This document shows positions 1-10,083 of a stretch of DNA of 11,613 nucleotides, piece after piece; within the stretch, counting starts at the first letter, position 1; each line of letters opens with the position of its first letter. Under the pieces are notes generated by a model. The model worked only from the letters and a program-made list of their open reading frames with translations, was not told the origin of the DNA and did no database searches. The stretch comes from CAADGY01 sp900696665 (GTDB taxonomy: Bacteria > Acidobacteriota > Terriglobia > Bryobacterales > Bryobacteraceae): contig JAPSFM010000142.1 in NCBI GenBank assembly GCA_035063885.1, forward strand, positions 1 through 11,613, in the 5' to 3' direction. Made by a program: the position numbers and the translations under genes.

Positions 1-107
1 TTCGACGCTAACGCGTTCAGAATCCCTCGCGAAGAGCGCCGCGGCTGACTCGCGGCCACATATTCCGGGAGGGCACATAACTGTTGGAACTTCATCTTCC
101 GCCGTAA

Positions 108-933
108 TTTCCCATTCACAAGTTATTCGAGCGCTCCTGCGACATTGGGTTGTGGCGTCTGACCGGCGATAAGGTCACGCGCATTTTCGGATTTCGCGTG
201 AACAAAAAGCTGCGCGGGAAGTTGCAGACCGTACTGGAAAAGATCGAGCATGGCCACCATGTGTTTCGCGCCTGTGCCAAGAATGCCGTGCTGCGGATGT
301 ACGAAAAGTTTTCCACCTTCCTGCGGCTGGAAGTATTAAGCAACAACCTCCGCGACTTCGGCCAGAAGAAATCCCTGGAGTATCTCGATGAGGTTCGGCA
401 AACGCTGTCCGCCGTGGCCGATCGCTTCGCCAGCTTCGAGGCCGAGGCACTCAACGTTTCGGTGGACTTCCCGCTGTTCCAGCGACTGGCTCTGCCCATC
501 CCGTCCGGCAAGACCAAGATTCCCGGCATTAAAATTCAAGACACGCGGATGATCCGGCTGATGGAAGTGCTGCTGCATGCCGGGACCAAGATCGGCGGGT
601 GGCGGACCGCGCAGCTAACGAGGTAATCCTTACCAGTCTCGGTATCAAGGCCGGCGATTACACTCTCACCCAACTGCGTTACGTTCTGCGCAAGATGCGA
701 GCCCACGGGCTCATCGAGCGCGACGGCAAACGCTATGCCTATCGGTTGACGGAGAAAGGCAACAAGGTTGCTCTCCTGTTCGCTCTCTTCCACAAACGCG
801 TTTGCGGTCCCCTTGCCAACAGTCTCTTTCATGCTGCACCGCAACCGGACCCCAAGCCCGCGACCAAGATCGAGGCCGCCTACCGGAAAGCCGATCACTC
901 CATCCAGCAGATCCTCGCATGCTGGCAGCCTGA
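108..933 (+). pseudogene. Decayed 3' part of a conserved protein of unknown function with a C-terminal winged-helix-like region
   Basis: The frame is open after a TAA at 105-107. It gives protein-like text starting KLFERSCDIG, then GDKVTRIFG, EHGHHVFRA, MYEKFSTFLRLEV, NVSVDFPLFQRLALPI and KIPGIKIQDTRMIRLMEVLLH, and runs into a premature stop at 624-626. The continuation lies in the next frame: LTQLRYVLRKMRAHGLIERDGKRYAYRLTEKG, then LFHKRVCGPLANSLFH. Adding one base at about 617/618 joins the two as TAQLxEVILTSLG. Adding one base at about 917/918 gives ILDMLAA followed by TGA at 931-933. I recall a family of roughly 400-450-residue uncharacterised proteins, repeated in acidobacterial genomes, with this C-terminal half; the QLRYxLRKMRAHGLIERDG segment resembles a winged helix. 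Here only about 275 codons remain, with no start codon or N-terminal half visible. Function unknown; clearly broken. Confidence 0.72.
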
Positions 934-980
934 TAATGTGAGAGAAGAATTCTCAGATTTGGATTTCAAGAGTCTAGCCC

Positions 981-2942
981 CTACATGTAAGGGGGAACTT
1001 CGATGCCCAGGATGCCGAGCGTACGTTCGAGTTGCACCCGGAAGTAATCGGTCAACCACAGCAGAAAGGCTTTCTTTTCAGGATCCTGTTCGTGAATCAC
1101 GGGATATTCGTGATAGAAGTTGCTGAACGATTGCGCAAGTTGGAACGCGTACTTCGCGACGTGCGCGGGTTCCCCCGAAGCGATGGCCCGCTCTACAGCG
1201 GAGCCGGCCTTCGAAGCGGATAGAAGCAATTGCCACAGGTCCTCGGAGGCAAGTTGCCGGCCCATGGCTTCGGCGGGAAGCATGGTGACGAAATCGGGCA
1301 ACCGGCCGCCCCGCTCTTCCAGCTTGCGCAGAATGTTGCGCGCCCTGACGGCCGCGTATTGCACGTACGGGCCGGTTTCGCCCTCAAAACTCAGTGCCTC
1401 CTGAAAATCGAAAGCGATGACGGAGTTCCGCGTGTACTTCAGCATGAAATAGCGGAGCGCGCCCACGGCAATCTGTGCGGCCACGGCCCGCCTTGCGGGC
1501 TCTGGCTCTTCAGGATGGCGCGAGTCCACCTCGGCGAGCGCGGTTTCAATGAGCTTGTCGATCAGATCGTCAGCCTTCACGCCAAGACCTTTGCGTCCGG
1601 ACACCTCCACGTAAGGCCGATTCCTGTCTTCCGCAGAGAGTTCGATGCCCAGCTCGGCGCAGGTGCGCGGAGAGAGCGCAACCATTTCATACGAGAAATG
1701 AATCGAACGTTCGGCCTGCTCCGCATAGCCGAGAGCGCGCAGTCCGGCGGCCACCACATCCTGAAGATAGGACTGCCGGGAATCGATGACGTTGTAGACC
1801 CGTGAACCGCGGCCGAAGCGCGGCGCATCCTCTTCCTGTTCCTGGGGCTTGTCGGAGCTCACCCACAGTTCATAGCCGTCCGGATACCGCAGGAGCCTGC
1901 GGTAATAAAAGTCCTGGCCAAGCAATCCGAATTTCCATAACTGATAAGCTATGTCTTTGCCGACATACGTAACGGTCCCGTTCGAGCGTACGATGACTTT
2001 GCCGTCTTCCTCCGCCCCGCTTTCAGAAAACGCGGCACCCGGCATTACCCAGCAGCCCTGGTTCTTACCCTCCGTTTCAAAATGGATGGCCTTACGCTCC
2101 TTGAGCAACTCGAATGCCTTGGCCCAGAACTGTAAGTGCAGAATCTCGCTTTCGCGCGGCAGAACGTCATATTGAATCCCTAGCCTGAGCATGGTCTGGA
2201 GATGCCGCTCCACGATCGCGTCGGCCACCAGGTGCGCCAGTTCAGCCAATTCCCCCTCGTTCGCTTCAATGGCATGCAATGCCTGCTGCCTCCAGGCAAG
2301 GGAAGGCGGGTCCTCCTTGTAGTGGGCGGAGATGCGCGCGTAGACGTCCCAGCAGACAAAATCGAACGGCTTGCTACTGGCGGATATCAGACGCCTGACG
2401 TCTTCAGATGTGAGCTTCTCAATGTGATGAAACCCGACCACGACATCCGCCACCTGGACACCGGTATTGTCGATGTAGTTCTGTACCTCGACATTCGACC
2501 CGGACGAGCGTAGCATGCGAACAAACGTATCCCCCAGCACGGCGTTGCGGATATGGCCGACATGCGCGGCTTTGTTGGGATTGATATTGGTATGCTCGAC
2601 GATAATCTTTTCGTTTGATGCGTCCGGTTGTGCATCAGCGGCGCCACGCAAAATCTCCGAGCCATACAGAGCCCGATCCAGCCGGATGTTGATGTAGCCA
2701 TTGCCAGCGATTTCGAGCGAGGCAACCCCGGGGATCGCACCTATCTCCGCGGCAATCTGCTGCGCGATGGCTCTCGGGGGTTGCTTGAGTTGCTTGGCAA
2801 GGTGGAAGGCGGCGGGCAGTGCCAGCTCGCCGAAAGAAGTCTGCTTCGGCTGCTCCACCAATGCCGGTACACCGATGCCGTAACGGGCCTGGAGGTAAGA
2901 AGAAACACTATCGCGGATACCGCGCTCAATTCGATGAAACAC
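981..2942 (-). CDS. argS: Arginyl-tRNA synthetase (class I, ArgRS)
   Basis: Cytoplasmic enzyme that charges tRNA-Arg with arginine using ATP. The N-terminal additional domain is present (SFGELALPAAFHLAKQLKQP, NGYINIRLD). The class I HIGH signature appears as HVGH in NPNKAAHVGHIRNAVLGD. The second signature is the KMSKS-less form, SGRKGLGVKADDLID, as in many bacterial ArgRS. The C-terminal DALR anticodon-binding domain begins at GPYVQYAAVRARNILRKL, and the protein closes with the usual LGIEVPPYM. I choose the GTG at 2942-2940 (653 residues, VFHRIERGIRD...). The only longer option is a TTG at 3002, which adds 20 residues unlike the family and overlaps the divergent gene. There is no Shine-Dalgarno before the GTG, but an extended -10 element lies 9 nt upstream. 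The gene is complete, convergent with the pseudogene on its left and divergent from the protease gene on its right. Confidence 0.97.
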   Translation of the reverse strand: MFHRIERGIRDSVSSYLQARYGIGVPALVEQPKQTSFGELALPAAFHLAKQLKQPPRAIAQQIAAEIGAIPGVASLEIAGNGYINIRLDRALYGSEILRGAADAQPDASNEKIIVEHTNINPNKAAHVGHIRNAVLGDTFVRMLRSSGSNVEVQNYIDNTGVQVADVVVGFHHIEKLTSEDVRRLISASSKPFDFVCWDVYARISAHYKEDPPSLAWRQQALHAIEANEGELAELAHLVADAIVERHLQTMLRLGIQYDVLPRESEILHLQFWAKAFELLKERKAIHFETEGKNQGCWVMPGAAFSESGAEEDGKVIVRSNGTVTYVGKDIAYQLWKFGLLGQDFYYRRLLRYPDGYELWVSSDKPQEQEEDAPRFGRGSRVYNVIDSRQSYLQDVVAAGLRALGYAEQAERSIHFSYEMVALSPRTCAELGIELSAEDRNRPYVEVSGRKGLGVKADDLIDKLIETALAEVDSRHPEEPEPARRAVAAQIAVGALRYFMLKYTRNSVIAFDFQEALSFEGETGPYVQYAAVRARNILRKLEERGGRLPDFVTMLPAEAMGRQLASEDLWQLLLSASKAGSAVERAIASGEPAHVAKYAFQLAQSFSNFYHEYPVIHEQDPEKKAFLLWLTDYFRVQLERTLGILGIEVPPYM

Positions 2943-2951
2943 AAGAGAAAG

Positions 2952-2960
2952 AGTATAGCA
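2952..2960 (-). promoter_or_regulatory. Extended -10 promoter of argS, possibly leaderless
   Basis: On the minus strand the sequence reads TGCTATACT, a TGn extension plus a good -10 hexamer (TATACT at 2957-2952). Nine bases separate it from the GTG start of argS at 2942, so transcription would begin at or within about three bases of the start codon. I see no convincing -35 at 16-19 bp, which extended -10 promoters tolerate, and no ribosome binding site between the box and the start. Confidence 0.45.
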
Positions 2961-2996
2961 GCCGGGAACAACGGCATGACAGAATGAAAAGACCGA

Positions 2997-3617
2997 ATGC
3001 AATTAGATTTCGAAGCGGCAGTATTGAATGTATCCCTGCTATGGCTGCTCACCGCGCCGCATGAATTTGCACATGCCTGGGTTGCGACCAAACTCGGAGA
3101 TGACACGCCGGCGCGTGAAGGCCGGGTGACCCTTCACCCCCTTGCTCATGCCGATTGGTTGGGAACGCTGATTCTGCCGGCTATCATCTCTCTGACGGGC
3201 GCAGGCTTTATCGGATGGGGTAAACCGGTGAATACGAATCCATCGCGGCTTCGCGGCGGCTTGAACGGACTGGCCGTGGTGGCGCTCGCCGGTCCGGCGA
3301 GCAACGTGATTTTTGCCGTGGTGCTGGGCCTGGCGACGCTGCTGTTTGCGCGCGTGCTGCCGGTAGCCGCGGAGTTCACCGCTCAAGGAATCTACCTGAG
3401 CCTCTACCTGGCTGTGTTCAACATGGTCCCGGTTCCTCCACTCGACGGATCGAAACTGTTGCTGGCCGCCCGAATTCCCATCGCCGTGTACAACGAACTG
3501 GCACGCTTCGGCTTCCTTTTGTTGATCATCCTGGTTTCTTCAACCGGGTTCGGCCGCTGGATGTCGATGGTGAGCCTGCAAGGAACCGAACGGATTCTCG
3601 GCCTGTTCGTATCCTGA
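2997..3617 (+). CDS. Site-2-type intramembrane metalloprotease (peptidase family M50, compact form)
   Basis: A 206-residue polytopic membrane protein of the M50/S2P zinc protease family, which cleaves substrates within or near the membrane. The zinc-binding HExxH is HEFAH at residues 22-26, inside the first hydrophobic segment. The second signature, NMVPVPPLDG at residues 142-151, supplies the Asp zinc ligand (D150). Hydrophobic stretches lie around residues 8-28, 52-74, 91-118, 128-146 and 170-184; GPASN at 99-103 is the usual small-residue motif between the catalytic helices. No PDZ or CBS domain is present, so this is the minimal form found in many bacteria and archaea. Its substrate cannot be told from the sequence. 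The ATG at 2997 has only a weak purine-rich stretch before it. The gene is divergent from argS and separated from metH by 172 bp, so probably transcribed alone. Confidence 0.93.
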   Translation: MQLDFEAAVLNVSLLWLLTAPHEFAHAWVATKLGDDTPAREGRVTLHPLAHADWLGTLILPAIISLTGAGFIGWGKPVNTNPSRLRGGLNGLAVVALAGPASNVIFAVVLGLATLLFARVLPVAAEFTAQGIYLSLYLAVFNMVPVPPLDGSKLLLAARIPIAVYNELARFGFLLLIILVSSTGFGRWMSMVSLQGTERILGLFVS

Positions 3618-3693
3618 TTTGGCTGTGAACTCCGGCGCGGTGTCTTCAAGAAAGTGATCAGAGCCCAATCGGTATAGCTGATTTCAAAGACGG

Positions 3694-3715
3694 GAAGTAG
3701 AGCTTCGCTCTCTTC
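3694..3715 (+). terminator. Hairpin downstream of the M50 protease gene, possible terminator
   Basis: GAAG (3694-3697) pairs with CTTC (3712-3715), and AGAGC (3699-3703) pairs with GCTCT (3707-3711). There is one bulged T and a TTC loop. It sits 77 bp after the protease stop codon and about 40 bp before the metH -10 element. Only TTAAA follows, not a proper T-run, so terminator function is uncertain. Confidence 0.35.
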
Positions 3716-3753
3716 TTAAACCAGAGGCGTCCTCGCGCACAGGATTCGGGTCC

Positions 3754-3762
3754 TGATAAAAT
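3754..3762 (+). promoter_or_regulatory. Extended -10 promoter candidate for metH
   Basis: TGATAAAAT is a TGn extension followed by the hexamer TAAAAT at 3757-3762. It would start transcription near 3769 and leave a leader of about 20 nt before the ATG at 3790. No -35 hexamer is recognisable at 17 bp. A small inverted repeat, CAGGA/TCCTG (3740-3744 and 3751-3755), overlaps it and could be an operator. I see no cobalamin, SAM or SAH riboswitch motifs in the 172-bp gap, and no clear Shine-Dalgarno before the metH ATG. Confidence 0.35.
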
Positions 3763-3789
3763 TAGAAAGATCACCTTCTGGTCCCCAAA

Positions 3790-7350
<3,561 letters not shown>

Positions 7351-7368
7351 CCCTGTGTGTTCGTTCGC

Positions 7369-7428
7369 CTACACATAATGGACAAGCAGGATAATCAGCA
7401 GCAGCAGCAAACTGATTGGTATATACAC
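7369..7428 (-). CDS. Possible micro-ORF for a single-span hydrophobic peptide
   Basis: A 19-codon reading frame from a GTG at 7428 to a TAG at 7371-7369. It encodes YIPISLLLLLIILLVHYV after the initiator, almost entirely one hydrophobic span. A strong GAGGAG (7437-7432) lies three bases before the GTG, closer than ideal. It sits in the 250-bp gap between metH and the phosphoesterase gene, on the opposite strand. The poly-leucine run comes largely from a CTG repeat (the GCA-repeat on the plus strand), so chance composition is a serious alternative. No function can be assigned. The rest of the gap shows no other gene. Confidence 0.25.
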   Translation of the reverse strand: MYIPISLLLLLIILLVHYV

Positions 7429-7600
7429 TCTCTCCTCACATCCTGAAATTTGCAACCCGTGGACCAATCCCATACAGTGGTAATTTTTCATCGCTTTACA
7501 GGCACCAGATGCAGCAAGGTCCGTCCAGATCGGTGCAATTTCCACCGCTGCCCGGCGCTGGACCAGGACGAGTTCGATCACGTGGAGAAACAAACGCGGC

Positions 7601-8524
7601 ATGCGTCCGCCCATTGAGTTGGAGCAGCGATTAACCTGCCGCCGCAGGGCGGAAGAACTCCACCGCAAAGGACGGAGAGCCCACGGACGGGGAGATTACA
7701 TCCTCCGGCACGACCGCTTGGTCGGCCCCGTCTTGCGTACAGCACTCCGGGCGGCCGGCTTGTATCGCCGGGGTTGCCGCAACGCGGTGCGTCCGGTAGT
7801 CCGCCACACGAGTGTACGCATTCCGCGGCTTCCTTCCAGCTTTTCTCATTTTCGAATCCTGCATATGTCCGATTTCCACATCGATGGAGTCCAGGGGTTG
7901 GCGGAGGTCATCGCCGAAACCGTATCCGCCAACCCGGTGGATGCATGTGTCCTGACAGGAGATTACCGTTTCGCCACGGAGGGTGAATACGATCTGGTTC
8001 TTCCGCGCATGCGGACCGTGTTGTCGGGGGTTCAATCGCATTACGGAATCATCGGGGTTCTCGGCAATCACGACTGCGCCGACCTTGCGGTGGGTCTCTC
8101 CAAAATCGGTGTGCGAATGTTGATCAACGATGCGATAGAACTCCGCAAAGGCGGCGATTCGATATGGATTGCCGGAGTCGACGATCCGCATTACTACGGA
8201 TGTGACGATCTCGGCCAGGCGCTCGAAGGTGTTCCCGAGCGAAGCACCCGGATTTTGCTGGCCCACAGTCCGGAGATTTACGAGGAAGCCGCATCAGCAG
8301 GCATCCAACTGTACCTGTGCGGGCATACGCATGGCGGGCAGATTTGCCTTCCGTGGCTGGGCCCAGTGATTCTGAATGCAAAATGCCCGCGGGAGTACAC
8401 CTATGGCGCCTGGCATCATCGAAGCTTGCAAGGCTACACCAGCGCCGGCGTTGGCTGCTCGATGTTACCCGTGCGATACAACTGTCCGCCAGAGGTAACC
8501 GTACTAGAACTTGTTACAGATTAG
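7601..8524 (+). CDS. YkuE-like calcineurin-type metallophosphoesterase
   Basis: A 307-residue member of the binuclear-metal metallophosphoesterase superfamily, of the YkuE/YaeI kind. The metal-site motifs are present in order: SDFH (D91, H93), TGDY (D121), GNHD (N156, H157), AHSPE (H222) and GHTHGGQ (H242, H244). The first 75 residues are a very basic extension (RRRAEELHRKGRRAHGRGD), which I take as native because homologues as I recall them begin with a similar MRPPI-type segment. No signal peptide or clear membrane span is visible. YkuE-type proteins act as phosphodiesterases or pyrophosphatases on nucleotide- or lipid-linked substrates; the substrate here is unknown. The ATG at 7601 is preceded only by a distant GGAG (7584-7587). 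The gene lies 250 bp after metH, so operon membership is doubtful. Confidence 0.9.
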   Translation: MRPPIELEQRLTCRRRAEELHRKGRRAHGRGDYILRHDRLVGPVLRTALRAAGLYRRGCRNAVRPVVRHTSVRIPRLPSSFSHFRILHMSDFHIDGVQGLAEVIAETVSANPVDACVLTGDYRFATEGEYDLVLPRMRTVLSGVQSHYGIIGVLGNHDCADLAVGLSKIGVRMLINDAIELRKGGDSIWIAGVDDPHYYGCDDLGQALEGVPERSTRILLAHSPEIYEEAASAGIQLYLCGHTHGGQICLPWLGPVILNAKCPREYTYGAWHHRSLQGYTSAGVGCSMLPVRYNCPPEVTVLELVTD

Positions 8525-8642
8525 CGCGGTTGACTGGAGCCGTGGAGTAGAAGATAGTTGAAAACGTGTTGCAATTTTGAGAAGAACGGAACGCCGATAC
8601 GAAAAAACGAAAAAGAAGCAGAATCGGTAGCACTACAGCGTA

Positions 8643-8688
8643 ACACTTTATTCAAGAAGGTCGGGAAAACACCCGATATATGAAGTGT
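8643..8688. promoter_or_regulatory. Nested inverted repeat upstream of the sigma-54 promoter, possible activator site
   Basis: ACACTT (8643-8648, arm read as AACACTT with the neighbouring base) faces AAGTGT (8683-8688). Inside them TCGGG (8661-8665) faces CCCGA (8672-8676) across a 6-nt loop. The centre lies about 77 bp upstream of the predicted sigma-54 transcription start, a distance compatible with an upstream activating sequence for an enhancer-binding protein. It could equally be a hairpin at the end of the phosphoesterase transcript, though no T-run follows. Confidence 0.25.
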
Positions 8689-8715
8689 GTTGTAAGAAAT
8701 GGCAACATAAAACGC

Positions 8716-8732
8716 TTGGCACGCTGATTGCT
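8716..8732 (+). promoter_or_regulatory. Sigma-54 (RpoN) promoter
   Basis: TTGGCACGCTGATTGCT matches the RpoN consensus YTGGCACG-N4-TTGCW at every defined position. GG sits at 8718-8719 and GC at 8730-8731, separated by exactly the required 10 bp. The predicted transcription start is about 8743. This gives a 25-nt leader with GGAGG at 8753-8757, ten bases before the ATG at 8768. The agreement of promoter, leader, ribosome site and open frame supports a real, activator-dependent gene. Confidence 0.75.
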
Positions 8733-8767
8733 TTACTCAGGTGTCGGGTAACGGAGGTAGGTCCGAA

Positions 8768-8920
8768 ATGAGGCCTTTCGCTGTTCAGCTTTATCAACAA
8801 TTTCGGGGTGGCAAGACGACACTGGAACTGGCAAGGGAAACCGGTATCCCTTTGGAACGTATAGAACAACGTATCCGGGCTGCCGAGGCCTATCTCCAAA
8901 ACAGGGCTGACCTAGCCTAG
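8768..8920 (+). CDS. Small helix-turn-helix-like protein, 50 residues, sigma-54 driven
   Basis: ATG at 8768 to TAG at 8918-8920. The protein begins MRPFAVQLYQQFRGG, and KTTLELARETGIPLERIEQR (residues 16-35) is followed by a helical, alanine-rich tail. The middle looks like the helix-turn-helix of sigma region 4 or of small MerR/Xre-type regulators: T/S-x-x-E-L-A-x-x-T-G-I-P-x-x-R-I. There is no wing, sensor or membrane segment. A GGAGG lies ten bases upstream, and a consensus sigma-54 promoter lies 25 nt before that. A 5-bp stem-loop GTCGT/ACGAC (8920-8934) begins on the last base of the stop codon. I do not recognise a named family. It may bind DNA directly or act as a small partner of another regulator, but this is inference. 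No cotranscribed gene follows on this strand. Confidence 0.65.
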   Translation: MRPFAVQLYQQFRGGKTTLELARETGIPLERIEQRIRAAEAYLQNRADLA

Positions 8921-8999
8921 TCGTCTCTTACGACAGGCGCCATACAGCATTTGGAAGCCGGTGTTTCATTTTGGCACACTTGCTGTGTCGCAGCTCTAT

Positions 9000-9038
9000 T
9001 TGGGAATAGAGAATTTGAAATCGGATCTCTAATCCCGA
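9000..9038. repeat. Near-perfect inverted repeat, strong stem-loop
   Basis: GGGAATAGAGA (9002-9012) pairs with TCTCTAATCCC (9026-9036) at 10 of 11 positions, the exception being A9006 against A9032. T9000-A9038 and a T9001-G9037 wobble extend the stem. The 13-nt loop itself contains ATTT-G-AAAT. It lies 80 bp after the small sigma-54-driven gene and before the anti-sigma fragment, in a 260-bp stretch (8921-9180) where I see no gene. It could be a 3'-UTR structure, a dyad operator or a remnant of a small mobile repeat. No T-run follows it directly. Confidence 0.5.
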
Positions 9039-9180
9039 CACTACTGTGACCGAGTAGGGCCGAAGCCTTTCGATCGGAATCCTTTTTTCACAAGTTCGGG
9101 TGACAAACGTGCGGCGGAACCGGTGAGCACGGACCCGGGAACCTTCCAGATTTTGAAGACTTTCCTCTAGTTGTGCCGCC

Positions 9181-9574
9181 TCAGGTCCGCGGCCGTTTCC
9201 TCGCCGGCTTCCTTGCGGCAAGCCGCAGCCGCACCGCGGCGGATTCGCAGGGTGTCAGTTCGAACCGGTAGTGCGCGGCTGCCAGCGGCACAAGCGGCTT
9301 GTATGTGGGCCCCATTGCTCTGGGCCATCTGTTCCAGCGGCGGGGGATCCTTCGCTCTAAGGCAGGGCTGAATCCCTGACCGCGCACGTGGAGCCCGACC
9401 TTGGCTTTGAGTCCCTCGGGAACGGCCGTGCCCTGCACCGCCCGCTTGAGTCGGTGCTTGAGCCACGTCCGGGTTTCCAACTCCGCCGGGCAGGCCTGGC
9501 AGCTCTGCAAATGGCGCAGCACCTCGTGATTGGTCTCCACCAGGAGTTCGTTGCTGATGTAGGAGTCTGGTATC
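9181..9574 (-). pseudogene. 5'-truncated zf-HC2 anti-sigma-factor-like fragment
   Basis: Reading on the minus strand from 9574, the frame gives DSYISNELLVETNHEVLRHL, then QSCQACPAELETR and LKRAVQGTAVPEGLKAKV. This is typical of zf-HC2 anti-sigma factors, with the zinc motif HxxxCxxC in HLQSCQAC. The frame is blocked on its 5' side by a TGA at 9579-9577. That codon belongs to the adjoining IS21 left end, so the first codons and the start are missing; a GTG at 9540 is the only internal start. Downstream the frame stays open to 9181 with high GC at third positions, but it lacks the transmembrane segment and periplasmic domain expected of a membrane-anchored anti-sigma factor. No sigma-factor gene remains beside it. 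It is most likely a dead fragment; expression as a soluble ZAS-like peptide from the GTG cannot be excluded. Confidence 0.6.
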
Positions 9575-10083
9575 TGTCAGCGCGGGGTAGTGCCGGTTGA
9601 AAATTCCCCAGCCCCTGGCGGAGGCTGTGGCCGGCATCGACTCTAGTAGAGAGGAGGTGTCGAGATCTGTTAAGAGGGAAAGACGTGCACAACATTGGTG
9701 AGCTGAGACGCCAAGAGTTCAGCATCCAGGCAATCAGTTCCATGACAGGCTTCGATCGCAAGACGATCCGGAAGCACCTGCTGGCGCCGGAGGGGACTCC
9801 GGTGTATGGACCGCGTCCGAGGCCGCCGGGCAAGCTGGATGTCCACAAGCCGCATCTGCAAGAGAGGCCTGGGGCCAGGGTCTGGAACGCGCGAGTACTG
9901 TTGCGGGAGCTGCGGAAACGCGGCTACGCAGGCGGCTGCACGATCCCGACGGACTGGCTGCGACCCCAGCGGGAAGCCGCCCGAGTGGCGGCGGTGCGGC
10001 GCTTCGAGACAGCGCCGGGCGTGCAGGCGCAGGTGGATTGGGAGCCCCTGGGCGACCTGGAGATGAACGGCCAGCGACACTGA
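9575..10083 (+). mobile_element. IS21-family remnant: left end and 5' part of istA
   Basis: TGTCAGCGCG at 9575 begins with the TG expected of IS21-family ends, and marks the exact point where anti-sigma similarity on the minus strand stops. A leader of 110 bp follows, then an IstA reading frame that stops after 132 codons. No right end, no istB ATPase gene and no rest of istA are present. The element is therefore a deletion remnant and cannot move by itself. The left boundary is inferred from the gene interruption and the TG start. The right boundary is simply where istA similarity ends. Confidence 0.6.
9685..10083 (+). pseudogene. IstA transposase fragment (IS21 family), truncated after the first catalytic Asp
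   Basis: GTG at 9685 with AGAGGG about six bases upstream; TGA at 10081-10083. The N-terminal helix-turn-helix is clear (ELRRQEFSIQAISSMTGFDRKTIRKHLL, residues about 5-33). It is followed by KLDVHKPHLQERPGARVWNA, VLLRELRKRGYAGG, DWLRPQREAARVAAVRRFE and the start of the integrase core, AQVDW, with the first DDE aspartate at D118. IS21 IstA is normally about 350-500 residues; only 132 remain, so the second Asp and the Glu are gone. The sequence after NGQRH no longer resembles IstA. The fragment might still bind the ends of related elements, but it cannot transpose them. Confidence 0.85.

Noticed and set aside
978..994. CCCCT/AGGGG hairpin across the argS stop codon as a bidirectional terminator
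   Set aside because: Five pairs only, it overlaps the coding end and no T-run follows on either strand.
933..1126. Continuation of the left-hand frame into the argS 3' region
   Set aside because: It results from the single-base deletion near 917; the natural stop of the family is at 931-933.
3000..3002. TTG start for a longer 673-residue ArgS
   Set aside because: The extra 20 residues do not fit the family, the start overlaps the divergent protease gene, and a GTG with a well-placed -10 lies further in.
3618..3789. Riboswitch (cobalamin, SAM or SAH type) before metH
   Set aside because: No conserved B12-box or other riboswitch core motif could be seen; only small hairpins and a -10 element.
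8971..8984. Second sigma-54-like sequence TTGGCACACTTGCT
   Set aside because: The GG and GC elements are only 7 bp apart instead of 10, and no open frame with a ribosome site follows.
9060..9088. CCGA/TCGG stem followed by TTTTTT as a terminator for the small HTH gene
   Set aside because: Only four pairs, five bases before the T-run and about 140 bp after the stop codon; too weak to list.
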